From assembly GCA_002068375.1 (NCBI GenBank), contig MVZL01000016.1, positions 1 to 14,376 of the forward strand: a stretch of 14,376 nucleotides of DNA. The letters are read 5' to 3'. Positions 6,745 through 13,356 of the stretch are shown piece after piece. The stretch's first letter is position 1, and every line of letters starts with the position of its first letter. The DNA comes from Tenericutes bacterium ADurb.BinA155. GTDB taxonomy: Bacteria; Bacillota_I; Bacilli_A; RFN20; CAG-826. Under the pieces are notes generated by a model. The model worked only from the letters and a program-made list of their open reading frames with translations, had not been told where the DNA came from and searched no databases. The position numbers and the translations under genes are program-made.

Positions 6745-7551
6745 ATGAATCTCGAAGACAAATCCAAAGACATCAAAATCGTTTTCACCGATATCGATCA
6801 AACTCTCTTTTCCCACTACACCAATCACGTTCCGGATTCGGCAGTCGCGGCGATCAAAGAAATGCAGAGCAAAGGCATCAAAGTTTTCCTTTGCTCGGGC
6901 CGGAATTTCTATTTGATTCGGAAGACGGGCATCCTCGATATCGTCCATCCGGATGGCCTCGTCACGATGAATGGCTCCAACGCGATCATCGATGGCAATA
7001 TCATTTACAAGTACCCGATCCCTTCTTCCGTCGTCGATAAGATGATCCTCTTCTCGAAACGGCTGAAATTCGGCCTCACTTTGATCGAAGAGAACGAAGG
7101 CCATATCAATATGATCGATGACCGCGTCATCTCCGCTCACGAAAAATATGGGACCCGGTTCCCGCAGCCCCGTCACTTCCCCGATCACTATGACCGGGTC
7201 GTCTATCAGATGATCGCTTTCTGCGATGAGCTCGATGAATCGCTTTTCCTCCCCCACCTTGAAAACTGCAAGTCGGCCCGTTGGGACGAATATGCGGTCG
7301 ATATCATGCTGAAGGATAGCGATAAAGCCAAGGGCATTCTCGCCGTCCTTGAATACTATGGCTTAAAGCAAGAGAACGCGATGAGCTTAGGCGATGCCGC
7401 GAATGACATCGAGATGCTTTTATTCACCGGGACTTCGGTCGCGATGGGCAATGGCGTCCCCGAAGCGAAAGCCGTCGCGGATTACGTGACCGATCATATC
7501 GATCAAGACGGCTGGGCTAACGCCTGTCGCCACTACGGTCTCATCAAGTAG
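6745..7551 (+). CDS. Cof-type HAD-superfamily hydrolase (IIB subfamily)
   Basis: This is a cytoplasmic Mg-dependent phosphatase of the Cof/YidA-like group, which generally dephosphorylates sugar phosphates, nucleotides or cofactors. All four HAD motifs are present in order: FTDIDQTL with nucleophile Asp16 and acid/base Asp18; LCSGR with Ser51; Lys196 in KAKGI; and GDAANDIEML with Asp217 and Asp221. The large insertion between motifs II and III (about 75-185) is the C2 cap expected for the IIB class. Length (268) is typical. One oddity is Gln19, where DxDGT is nearly universal. The start fits the normal distance from motif I, though there is no Shine-Dalgarno. The gene stands alone, divergent from the 112-aa/ATP-grasp unit. 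The substrate cannot be told from sequence. Confidence 0.92.
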   Translation: MNLEDKSKDIKIVFTDIDQTLFSHYTNHVPDSAVAAIKEMQSKGIKVFLCSGRNFYLIRKTGILDIVHPDGLVTMNGSNAIIDGNIIYKYPIPSSVVDKMILFSKRLKFGLTLIEENEGHINMIDDRVISAHEKYGTRFPQPRHFPDHYDRVVYQMIAFCDELDESLFLPHLENCKSARWDEYAVDIMLKDSDKAKGILAVLEYYGLKQENAMSLGDAANDIEMLLFTGTSVAMGNGVPEAKAVADYVTDHIDQDGWANACRHYGLIK

Positions 7552-7600
7552 ACTCTTAAATCGTCATTTCTTTTTTCAGCGAAGAAAAACCCTCCAAAGC

Positions 7601-7642
7601 AGTTAGTAAGGATTCCTTACATACTGAATCTTTCGATGATTC
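7601..7642. repeat. Two adjacent hairpins in the convergent spacer
   Basis: The perfect 15-bp inverted repeat GTAAGGA-T-TCCTTAC (7606-7620) extends past a two-by-two mismatch with AGT (7601-7603) and ACT (7623-7625), making a 25-base imperfect palindrome. Five bases after its perfect core comes GAATC (7626-7630) paired with GATTC (7638-7642). They lie between the HAD stop and its terminator. They may form a structured 3' end or a protein site; their role is unknown. Confidence 0.5.
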
Positions 7643-7660
7643 CGCTTCTTTTAGAATATT

Positions 7661-7684
7661 GGCATCGTGCCAGCGATGTTTTTT
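7661..7684 (+). terminator. Intrinsic terminator downstream of the HAD gene
   Basis: CATCG (7663-7667) and CGATG (7674-7678) form a five-base stem, extendable by G-T wobbles, around a six-base loop. Six T residues follow at 7679-7684 on the plus strand. It is about 110 bases after the HAD stop and runs into the last codon of the convergent rlmH gene. No T-tract exists for the minus strand, so it should not terminate the rlmH operon. Confidence 0.6.
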
Positions 7685-8162
7685 ATTTGTGATAGGGTTC
7701 GTGATAGGCGATCTTAAAGGCCCGATAGAGTTGCTCTAATAGAATGATCCGGCTCATTTGATGGGTGAAGGTCATCTTCGAAAAGGAGATCGATTCATTG
7801 GCCCGTTTCTTTGCTTCATCCGATAATCCTAAGGATCCCCCGATCAAGAAATGAATGGTTGAACCCCCGCGGACGAACATCGCTTGGAGATGGTTAGAGA
7901 AGCTCACGGAATCATATTCTTTTTGGTTTAAGTCGAGCGCGCAGACATAATCGCCAGGTTTGATGTGGGCGAGCATCTTCGCGCATTCTTCTTCCTTCAC
8001 TTTCGTTTCAATCGCTTCGCCCGCCCCTTCTTTATAGGCGACATCAGGGACTTCAAGAATCGAAACTTGAGCATACGGGGTCAGTCTTTTGAGGTACTCT
8101 TCCAAAGCGGCCCGCCAATAAGCTTCCTTCAAGGTCCCCACGCAATGGATCACGATCTTCAT
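7683..8162 (-). CDS. rlmH: 23S rRNA (pseudouridine-1915-N3) methyltransferase RlmH
   Basis: RlmH is a SPOUT-class methyltransferase that uses S-adenosylmethionine to methylate pseudouridine 1915 in helix 69 of 23S rRNA on assembled ribosomes. The 159-residue length is exactly usual. The knotted C-terminal half carries FLIGGSLGLS (residues 105-114), the conserved block SFSKMTFTHQ-SRIILLEQLYRAF (127-149) and the diagnostic end EPYHK. The open frame can be extended nine codons upstream to 8189, but the family starts with MKI, and the ATG at 8162 overlaps the walJ stop as ATGA, so I use 8162. Translation is probably coupled to walJ because no clear Shine-Dalgarno precedes it. It is the last gene of the gdpP operon. 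Confidence 0.96.
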   Translation of the reverse strand: MKIVIHCVGTLKEAYWRAALEEYLKRLTPYAQVSILEVPDVAYKEGAGEAIETKVKEEECAKMLAHIKPGDYVCALDLNQKEYDSVSFSNHLQAMFVRGGSTIHFLIGGSLGLSDEAKKRANESISFSKMTFTHQMSRIILLEQLYRAFKIAYHEPYHK

Positions 8163-8908
8163 TTTTCGCCGCCCGAAACGCTCTCCCACTGCTTCGCGGG
8201 AATAATCTCAATATGGGAAGCATCAATCCGTTTCTTTTGGAAAGTCTTTTGATAGGTCTCTAAGGCTAGCTCTGGCGTATTGCATTCTTCGCTCAGGTGG
8301 GCCAAATAGATTTGTTTGGTATGCGGCCCAATTAGTTCACTCATATAGGTTGCGGAGTCGACATTAGAAAGATGCCCGACATCGCTATGGATCCGTTTCT
8401 TGAGGATCGCTGGACGGTCGCTATAGAGCAGCATCTTATAATCGTGGTTGCTCTCAAAAACGTAATAGTCGCAATCTTGAAGTAACGGGATGTCATCGTC
8501 GGGGAGATAACCCGTATCGGTCACATAACCGAGTTTACTCGTCGCATCCTTAATGATGAATCCGATCGGATTGGCGGCATCGTGAGAGACCGAAAAAGGA
8601 AGGATCTCAAAGTCTCCGATTGAGAAGGGTTCGAAGGGTTTAATCACCGCATGGGGTTCCTCGTTTAAGGTTCCCTCGCTGCAATAGACCTTAATCCGTT
8701 CATGGTATAAAGGTAACGTTGAAATGTGATCGCTATGTTCATGGGTAATGAGCAAAGCGGCGATATCGCTTTCTTCTTTGTTCAGCAAATGGAGCGCTCC
8801 CTTGATGCGGGTTAAAGGAACCCCCATATCGACTTGGATCAGGGTATGACCGCTACAAATGAGGGAAGCGTTTCCTTTGGAACCACTCCCCACCAAAACG
8901 AATTTCAT
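8159..8908 (-). CDS. walJ: Metallo-beta-lactamase-fold hydrolase, WalJ/YycJ family
   Basis: This belongs to the YycJ/WalJ (VicX) group of MBL-fold proteins, cytoplasmic and nuclease-like, linked in some Firmicutes to DNA replication-cell wall coordination. The zinc-binding signature THEHSDH gives His56, His58, Asp60 and His61 in the numbering from the chosen start. Further expected ligands follow: His109 (SVSHD), Asp131 (YVTDTGY), His179 (GHLSN) and His204 (AHLSEE). The N-terminus KFVLVGSGSKGN matches the family opening. The open frame begins with a GTG at 8911, directly followed by ATG at 8908; I choose the ATG because family members begin MKF. Either way it overlaps the dnaB TGA, implying translational coupling. 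The usual WalR, WalK, WalH and WalI genes are absent next to it, so the name follows the family and not a demonstrated Wal pathway. Confidence 0.93.
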   Translation of the reverse strand: MKFVLVGSGSKGNASLICSGHTLIQVDMGVPLTRIKGALHLLNKEESDIAALLITHEHSDHISTLPLYHERIKVYCSEGTLNEEPHAVIKPFEPFSIGDFEILPFSVSHDAANPIGFIIKDATSKLGYVTDTGYLPDDDIPLLQDCDYYVFESNHDYKMLLYSDRPAILKKRIHSDVGHLSNVDSATYMSELIGPHTKQIYLAHLSEECNTPELALETYQKTFQKKRIDASHIEIIPAKQWESVSGGEK

Positions 8909-10431
8909 CACTCGCCGCCGAAACCGCCGCCGGTCTCTTGCTCGTATTGCGCTTCAGCCGCTTCAAAGGCTTCGGTCGGATCATCGAAGCGAGAATAGCT
9001 CTTGGAGAAGATGAGCGAGAACTCGCCGGTCTGACCATTGCGGTTCTTGGCGACCAAGATCTTCATGACCGAGGGGTTGCCCGACTTATCTTCCGGTTCC
9101 GGGGCTTTGGGGCCGTTCGGATTAGGCATCGGAGCTTGTTGCTGCTGCGGTTGCTGTCCATATTTCTTATCGGAAGCCCAACTCTTCCGCTCCGGGACCT
9201 TTTGGCCCACCGAGGCGTAATAGTCTTTGCGGTAAAGGAGAAGAACCTGGTCGGCGTCTTGTTCAATGGAGCCGGATTCGCGGAGGTTGGAAAGCATCGG
9301 GACCTTGGTCTCGGTATCTTCGACGTTACGGTTAAGCTGGCACACGACGATGACCGGGCAATGAAGCTGCCGGGCCATGGTCTTTAAGGATCCGGAAATG
9401 AAGGAGACTTCCTGCTGACGGGAATCGACTTGGCCATCCGCGGTCGTCCGAATGCGGCCGAGATAGTCGATCACGATAAGGCCTAAGTCCGGATGAGCTG
9501 CCTTGAGTTTGGTCGATTTCGCGATGATATCGCCAAGCATCGAGTTCGGGGTGTCATCGAAAAAGAGCTGGGTTTTGCCGATTTCATCAATCGCCGAGGC
9601 GATCTTGAGACGTTCCGAAGCGCCAAGGATTCCGGTCTGCAGTTTGTCGTTGCTCACGCAAGCCCGATTCGCGATCAGACGTTCCATGATGAGGGTATCG
9701 TTCATTTCAAGGGAGAAGAAAGCGACCGGAACGTTGCCCCGGCTCGCCGCGTTAAAAGCAAAGTTCATCGCGAGGGCGGTCTTGCCCATCGAAGGACGGG
9801 CCGCGACGATGATGAGATCTTCTTTTTGCCAACCATGGGTCAAAAGGTTGAGCCGACGATAACCGGTCGTGACCCCCGTGACGCCATCGGCGGAGGCGGA
9901 GCTGACCTGGTTCAATTTGACCCGGACCCCTTCCGCGACATCCTTGGCTTCCTTAAAGTCCCCGACGCTTCGGGAACTGGCCACCGTCGAAATCTCTTGG
10001 TTGGCCTTCATGAGGAAGTCATCGATATCGGCGATGCCCCCTTGGTTATATTCGTCTTGGATCTTCTTCATCGTAAGCAAGAAATTCCGTAGAACCGCCT
10101 GCTGCTTCACGATCTTAATATAGTGATCGACGTTATCGGGCGAGATCGAAGAATCCACGAGAGTCATTAAGTAATCGGGCGCGCCCGAATCCTTATCGAG
10201 CTTCAGGTTGATCAATTCATCGGTGACGGTTTGAGGGTCGACCGGATTATGGCGATCGGTCAGTTCATGGATTGCCCGGAAAACCAAGCGGTTCCGCGGA
10301 TCGACTTCGCTGAAGGAATCTTCGGTTAAAGAAGAGACCCCAATCGCTAGGGCCGATTTGTCCATCATCATCGCGCCTAAAACCGCGCGTTCCGCTTCGA
10401 CGTTCGACGGTAAGGCAATCACCTTGGCCAT
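8908..10431 (-). CDS. dnaB: Replicative DNA helicase DnaB with C-terminal low-complexity insert
   Basis: This is the hexameric replicative helicase (called DnaC in Bacillus) that unwinds DNA ahead of the replisome. The N-terminal collar domain covers about residues 1-125 and a linker helix follows. The RecA-like motor starts near 185, with Walker A ARPSMGKT (211-218; Lys217), Walker B LIVIDYLGRI (Asp322), the Gln365 motif CQLNR, and SNLRESGSIEQDAD (381-394), which contains the probable arginine finger. At 507 residues it is longer than the usual 440-460. The surplus is a Gln/Pro-rich, charged stretch at about 406-453, inserted between LLLYRKDYY and the final strands KILVAKNRNG, and a tail ending GGGFGGE. 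Motor residues look intact, so it should be active. The ATG has GGAG eight bases upstream and lies two bases after the rplI stop. Confidence 0.97.
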   Translation of the reverse strand: MAKVIALPSNVEAERAVLGAMMMDKSALAIGVSSLTEDSFSEVDPRNRLVFRAIHELTDRHNPVDPQTVTDELINLKLDKDSGAPDYLMTLVDSSISPDNVDHYIKIVKQQAVLRNFLLTMKKIQDEYNQGGIADIDDFLMKANQEISTVASSRSVGDFKEAKDVAEGVRVKLNQVSSASADGVTGVTTGYRRLNLLTHGWQKEDLIIVAARPSMGKTALAMNFAFNAASRGNVPVAFFSLEMNDTLIMERLIANRACVSNDKLQTGILGASERLKIASAIDEIGKTQLFFDDTPNSMLGDIIAKSTKLKAAHPDLGLIVIDYLGRIRTTADGQVDSRQQEVSFISGSLKTMARQLHCPVIVVCQLNRNVEDTETKVPMLSNLRESGSIEQDADQVLLLYRKDYYASVGQKVPERKSWASDKKYGQQPQQQQAPMPNPNGPKAPEPEDKSGNPSVMKILVAKNRNGQTGEFSLIFSKSYSRFDDPTEAFEAAEAQYEQETGGGFGGE

Positions 10432-10433
10432 GA

Positions 10434-10895
10434 TTATTTCTCCTCGGAGATATGGACGTTCACCGTACCGATAACCTGGCCTTCGCTGCCTTTGTAGAGT
10501 TCGATCTTGAGGCGGGTATAGCCAATCGCATTGGCGGGATACTTATCGATGAATTTCCGTTTGTCGATCTCGATGTTCCATTGGGCTTTTAAGCCTTCTT
10601 CGATTTGTTTGGGCGAGATCGCGCCGAACATCCGACCATCGCTGCCGACCTTGGCGGTGAATTCGACATTGAGGTGCTCTAAGCGGGCCGCTAAAGCTTC
10701 GGCGTCGGCCTTTAATTGCTTCTGGCGCTCAGCTTCCGCCGCGTTTTGTTTGGCTAAAGAAGCCTGAGTGTTCGAGGTGCTCGGGGCGGCGAGTCCGTGG
10801 GGAATCAAATAGTTCGCGCCGTAACCATCGGAGACGGTGACGGTGTCACCTTTCTTCCCTAATTTCTTCACATCGGCTAATAAGATGACTTTCAT
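10434..10895 (-). CDS. rplI: 50S ribosomal protein L9
   Basis: L9 binds 23S rRNA near the L1 stalk through its N-terminal domain and reaches out with a long helix to a C-terminal domain. It helps reading-frame maintenance. The 153-residue product shows the classic N-domain start MKVILLADVKKLGKKGD and the segment VSDGYGANYLIPHGLA (about 21-36). A charged, alanine-rich connecting helix follows (about 41-73), then the C-domain with GRMFGAISPKQIEE (about 87-100). The start has GGAG eight bases upstream, lying inside the last codons of gdpP, and the gene begins three bases after the gdpP stop. The gdpP-rplI-dnaB order is a standard Firmicutes arrangement. Confidence 0.97.
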   Translation of the reverse strand: MKVILLADVKKLGKKGDTVTVSDGYGANYLIPHGLAAPSTSNTQASLAKQNAAEAERQKQLKADAEALAARLEHLNVEFTAKVGSDGRMFGAISPKQIEEGLKAQWNIEIDKRKFIDKYPANAIGYTRLKIELYKGSEGQVIGTVNVHISEEK

Positions 10896-10898
10896 ATA

Positions 10899-12944
10899 TT
10901 ATTCTCCTTGATCATCATCGCTAGGTTTAGCATTGCGGGCTTCGTTCAGATGTTCATCGAGGACATCGATCAGGGTGCTCTCGACATTGGCAATCGCTTG
11001 GTTTTTGAAGACGGCCGAAGCAGAAGTGAAGTGACCCCCACCGCCCATCTTCTCGGCGAGCAGCTGGACGTTCACGGTCCCGTCGCTTCGGGCGGAAATC
11101 CGGATTTCTTTTTCTTGGGTCTTGCCGATCACGAAGCAAGCGTTGATGCCTTTAAGTTGCATGACCTGATTGGCGACCTTCGCCAAAGTGGAACGTTCGA
11201 TGATATCGTTCTCATCCGCCATACAATAGACGATTCCGAAGTATGGGGTCTTCATCGAGGAAACGATCTTGGTGATGAGCGAGTACTCCTCATATTCGTC
11301 CTTCAGATAGTCATCGGCGACTGAGTTATCGGCCCCATAGGACTTTAAGATTTCCGCGGCATCGAAGGTCCGCATGCCGGTCGTCTTGCTCTTGAAGAAG
11401 TTGGTATCAAGGAAGATGCCGGAGAGCATGAGAGTCGCATACGCAGGCTTTAGTTCGATCCGGGGGTTCGCGGTCGCATAGTGAATCAGCTCAGCCAAAA
11501 GTTCGGAAGCCGAAGACGCGGAAGGCTCAATATAAGCCAAAACCGGTTTATCGATGAATTCCTCGCCGCGGCGATGGTGGTCGATCACGATCACCTTTGA
11601 GGCCTTTTCAAGGACCTTCGGAGCCATCGTCATCGAGGGGACCGAAATGTCGCAAACGATGACCAGGGTCCCGTCTTTGACCTTGTCTTCAGCATCTTTC
11701 GGGGAGATGACCATCCGGTCGAATTCGGCTTTATTGAACGCGCCCTGGAAGGCATAACGGGTTTTCTTTTCGGTCGCTTTCGGATCGTAAATGATTTGGG
11801 CGGGTTTCTTCGCTTGTTGCCACTCGCAGAACGCTTTGGCCCCAAGGCAAGCGCCTAAGGCGTCCATATCCATCTCGGTGTGGCCCATGATGAGGACGTT
11901 CGTCGCTTCCTTAATGATCGAAGCTAAGGAGTCGGCGATCGAACGGACCTTGACCTTCGCGGTCGTTTCGACCGCCTCGGTCTTGCCGCCGAAGAACTTG
12001 AGCTCCTCACCATACTTGGAGACGACGGCCTGATCGCCGCCGCGGGACATGGCGATATCGATCGCGTTGCTGGCCATTTCGTTTAATTTGTTCACGTCGG
12101 GAAAGTTATGGGCGAAGCCGATCGAAAGGGTCGGGATCGTGTCGCTGCCTTTGGCTAAACCCCGGACCTTCGCCAATAAGGAGAACTGATCATTCTCCAT
12201 CTTCTCGAGGGCTTCATAGTTGCAGACGGCAAAATAAGAATCGCTCCGGAAGCGGCGAAGTAAGATGCCATTATCTTTGGCGTATTCGAAGATGGCACCC
12301 CTGACCTTGGAGACAACATCGTTGTTGTCGTCTTCGGCGTTGCCGGCGATATCGTTATAGTTATCGAGCATGATGATGCCTAAGACCATGCCTTGCTGGC
12401 GGGAATAGCTGAAGATTTGTTCGTATTCGGTCGAATCCTTGAAGATGTAGAGGTGAGCTTCGCTGAGATACTTGACCGCGTAGTTATGACCATTGGCTTC
12501 GATCTTCACCACCATATCGCTCGGGGCGTCTTGGAGTTCCCGGAGTTTGGGCTGCCAATCCAAAATATTCTCATCGAGCAAATCGATATTGCGTTCCTTG
12601 AAGAGGTTGTTGTCCCACATCACGATGCCCCGTTCATCACAAACGACGAGGCCGATCTGACCAAAGTTATAAGCTTCCTGAACGTCGGCCCCGATGATCG
12701 AGGCGGCTTTGAGGTCACTCTTTTGACGGATTCTGGAAAGGTGAACGAGCGCGATCCAAAGGAAAATGATATCGAGGACGATCATGCCACCTAAGGCAAT
12801 GATCCAGTACTGGGTCTCCATCAATTCCTTGAAGCCTTTGGGGATGTTGTAGAACCACAAAAGCACCCCAGCCCCAATCACGGCGAGTTCTAAGCCGATA
12901 ATGATGAGGGCGCGCAGCCTCATGTTCCTTAGCGCTTGTGTCAT
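10899..12944 (-). CDS. gdpP: Cyclic-di-AMP phosphodiesterase GdpP (DHH/DHHA1 family)
   Basis: GdpP is a membrane-bound enzyme that hydrolyses c-di-AMP to pApA, lowering the messenger that controls osmolyte uptake and wall stress. The 681 residues follow the family order. Two membrane helices lie at about 11-32 and 46-68, then a PAS-like region (about 80-170) and a degenerate GGDEF domain (about 180-310, with RRFRSDSYFAV in place of GGDEF). The catalytic DHH domain carries GHTEMDMDA (354-362), Asp432, Asp455-His456-His457 and FLDTN (Asp513). The DHHA1 domain has RSDG (619-622) and GGGGH (634-638). All metal ligands appear present, so an active enzyme is expected. No Shine-Dalgarno fits Met1; a TATAAT box is ten bases upstream. 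A second ATG at codon 8 has AAGGA too close to be ideal. It leads a five-gene operon. Confidence 0.96.
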   Translation of the reverse strand: MTQALRNMRLRALIIIGLELAVIGAGVLLWFYNIPKGFKELMETQYWIIALGGMIVLDIIFLWIALVHLSRIRQKSDLKAASIIGADVQEAYNFGQIGLVVCDERGIVMWDNNLFKERNIDLLDENILDWQPKLRELQDAPSDMVVKIEANGHNYAVKYLSEAHLYIFKDSTEYEQIFSYSRQQGMVLGIIMLDNYNDIAGNAEDDNNDVVSKVRGAIFEYAKDNGILLRRFRSDSYFAVCNYEALEKMENDQFSLLAKVRGLAKGSDTIPTLSIGFAHNFPDVNKLNEMASNAIDIAMSRGGDQAVVSKYGEELKFFGGKTEAVETTAKVKVRSIADSLASIIKEATNVLIMGHTEMDMDALGACLGAKAFCEWQQAKKPAQIIYDPKATEKKTRYAFQGAFNKAEFDRMVISPKDAEDKVKDGTLVIVCDISVPSMTMAPKVLEKASKVIVIDHHRRGEEFIDKPVLAYIEPSASSASELLAELIHYATANPRIELKPAYATLMLSGIFLDTNFFKSKTTGMRTFDAAEILKSYGADNSVADDYLKDEYEEYSLITKIVSSMKTPYFGIVYCMADENDIIERSTLAKVANQVMQLKGINACFVIGKTQEKEIRISARSDGTVNVQLLAEKMGGGGHFTSASAVFKNQAIANVESTLIDVLDEHLNEARNAKPSDDDQGE

Positions 12945-12954
12945 AGCGTATTAA

Positions 12955-12979
12955 ATTATATCGACTTAAAGGTCGATAT
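12955..12979 (-). promoter_or_regulatory. gdpP operon promoter with inverted-repeat operator candidate
   Basis: A consensus TATAAT reads on the minus strand at 12960-12955, ten bases before the gdpP ATG. Overlapping its first bases is a perfect inverted repeat, ATATCGAC (12958-12965), six bases TTAAAG, and GTCGATAT (12972-12979). It fills the space between the -10 and the expected -35 (TAGGAT, a poor match). A protein bound here should block or assist polymerase. The repeat and -10 are seen directly; the operator role is inferred. Confidence 0.55.
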
Positions 12980-13146
12980 CCTAGAAAAGAGATTTTTCAG
13001 GGACTTTGTAAGCGGGGAAAACGACAAGATTTTGAGGATAGAAAGTCGGGGTTCGCGAAAGGGAGAATTTAAAGTCAAAAAATGAAACTTTTGATCAAAA
13101 ATTGAATTCTAAATTCCGTTTCAGGGTAACGAAGAGCAAAAAGGGA
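12980..13146. other. AT-rich spacer upstream of the gdpP promoter with nested inverted repeats
   Basis: No gene is supported here: all frames meet stops quickly and none has a ribosome site. The stretch is clearly richer in A and T than the genes around it. It contains the palindrome TTTTGATCAAAA (13089-13100), flanked by TGAAAC (13083-13088) and GTTTCA (13118-13123), which could pair across it. There is no clear intrinsic terminator for the small membrane ORF upstream. Confidence 0.4.
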
Positions 13147-13269
13147 TTAGTTCTTCTTGTCTTTCTTGGAGAGCAAATAGAAACAGACCGCGATCGTTAA
13201 AGCCACTAAGGCAATGGCGATGATGAGGCCAATGATATCGGAATTGGTGAAAGCGAAGATCGTTCCCAT
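13147..13269 (-). CDS. 40-residue single-pass membrane protein (small ORF)
   Basis: This short frame runs from ATG at 13269 to TAA at 13147 and encodes 40 residues. They are a polar N-terminus (MGTIFAFTNSD), one strongly hydrophobic helix of about 22 residues (about 12-34), and a basic end SKKDKKN. That gives an N-out, C-in single-pass topology. No Shine-Dalgarno is present; a TATGAT box lies nine bases before the ATG, predicting a leaderless start. An in-frame ATG at 13290 would add seven residues, also without a ribosome site. The sequence resembles the C-terminal anchor of the neighbouring surface protein, so it may be a genuine small membrane protein or the remnant of a lost anchored protein. 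It lies between a terminator and the gdpP promoter region. Confidence 0.5.
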   Translation of the reverse strand: MGTIFAFTNSDIIGLIIAIALVALTIAVCFYLLSKKDKKN

Positions 13270-13278
13270 AACACTGCA

Positions 13279-13284
13279 ATCATA
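13279..13284 (-). promoter_or_regulatory. -10 box of the 40-residue membrane ORF
   Basis: TATGAT on the minus strand (13284-13279), one mismatch from consensus, is nine bases before the ATG at 13269. A transcript starting about seven bases downstream would have a leader of only two or three bases. The -35 region (CTTTTC near 13302-13307) is weak and overlaps the T-tract of the preceding terminator. Confidence 0.35.
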
Positions 13285-13294
13285 AACCATTGAG

Positions 13295-13333
13295 GCCAAA
13301 AGAAAAGGGACGAATCCGCGGGACCCGTCCCTT
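13295..13333 (-). terminator. Intrinsic terminator of the surface protein gene
   Basis: An eight-base stem, AAGGGACG (13305-13312) and CGTCCCTT (13326-13333), can be extended inward by TCC/GGA pairing. Read on the minus strand it is followed by a T-rich run (TTTTCTTTTGG). It lies about 24 bases after the stop codon at 13357. Confidence 0.88.
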
Positions 13334-13356
13334 CGTTATCGTAGGATAGCGGAGCT

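Noticed and set aside
7650..7684. A TAGAAT box directly before the last hairpin, suggesting a tiny transcribed RNA
   Set aside because: No -35 match, and the product would be about 25 bases consisting only of a terminator hairpin; kept only as part of the structured-spacer observation.
7683..8189. Longer rlmH frame starting at 8189
   Set aside because: The extra nine residues fall inside walJ and precede the conserved MKI start; the ATGA overlap at 8162 gives the exact family length.
9120..9165. Short CAG/CAA-like repeat considered as a DNA microsatellite or mobile-element scar
   Set aside because: It is in frame, encodes the Gln/Pro-rich DnaB insert, and has no flanking repeats or intein motifs.
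8938..10123. Long plus-strand frames opposite dnaB
   Set aside because: They mirror the codon pattern of a firmly identified helicase gene and encode no recognisable protein.
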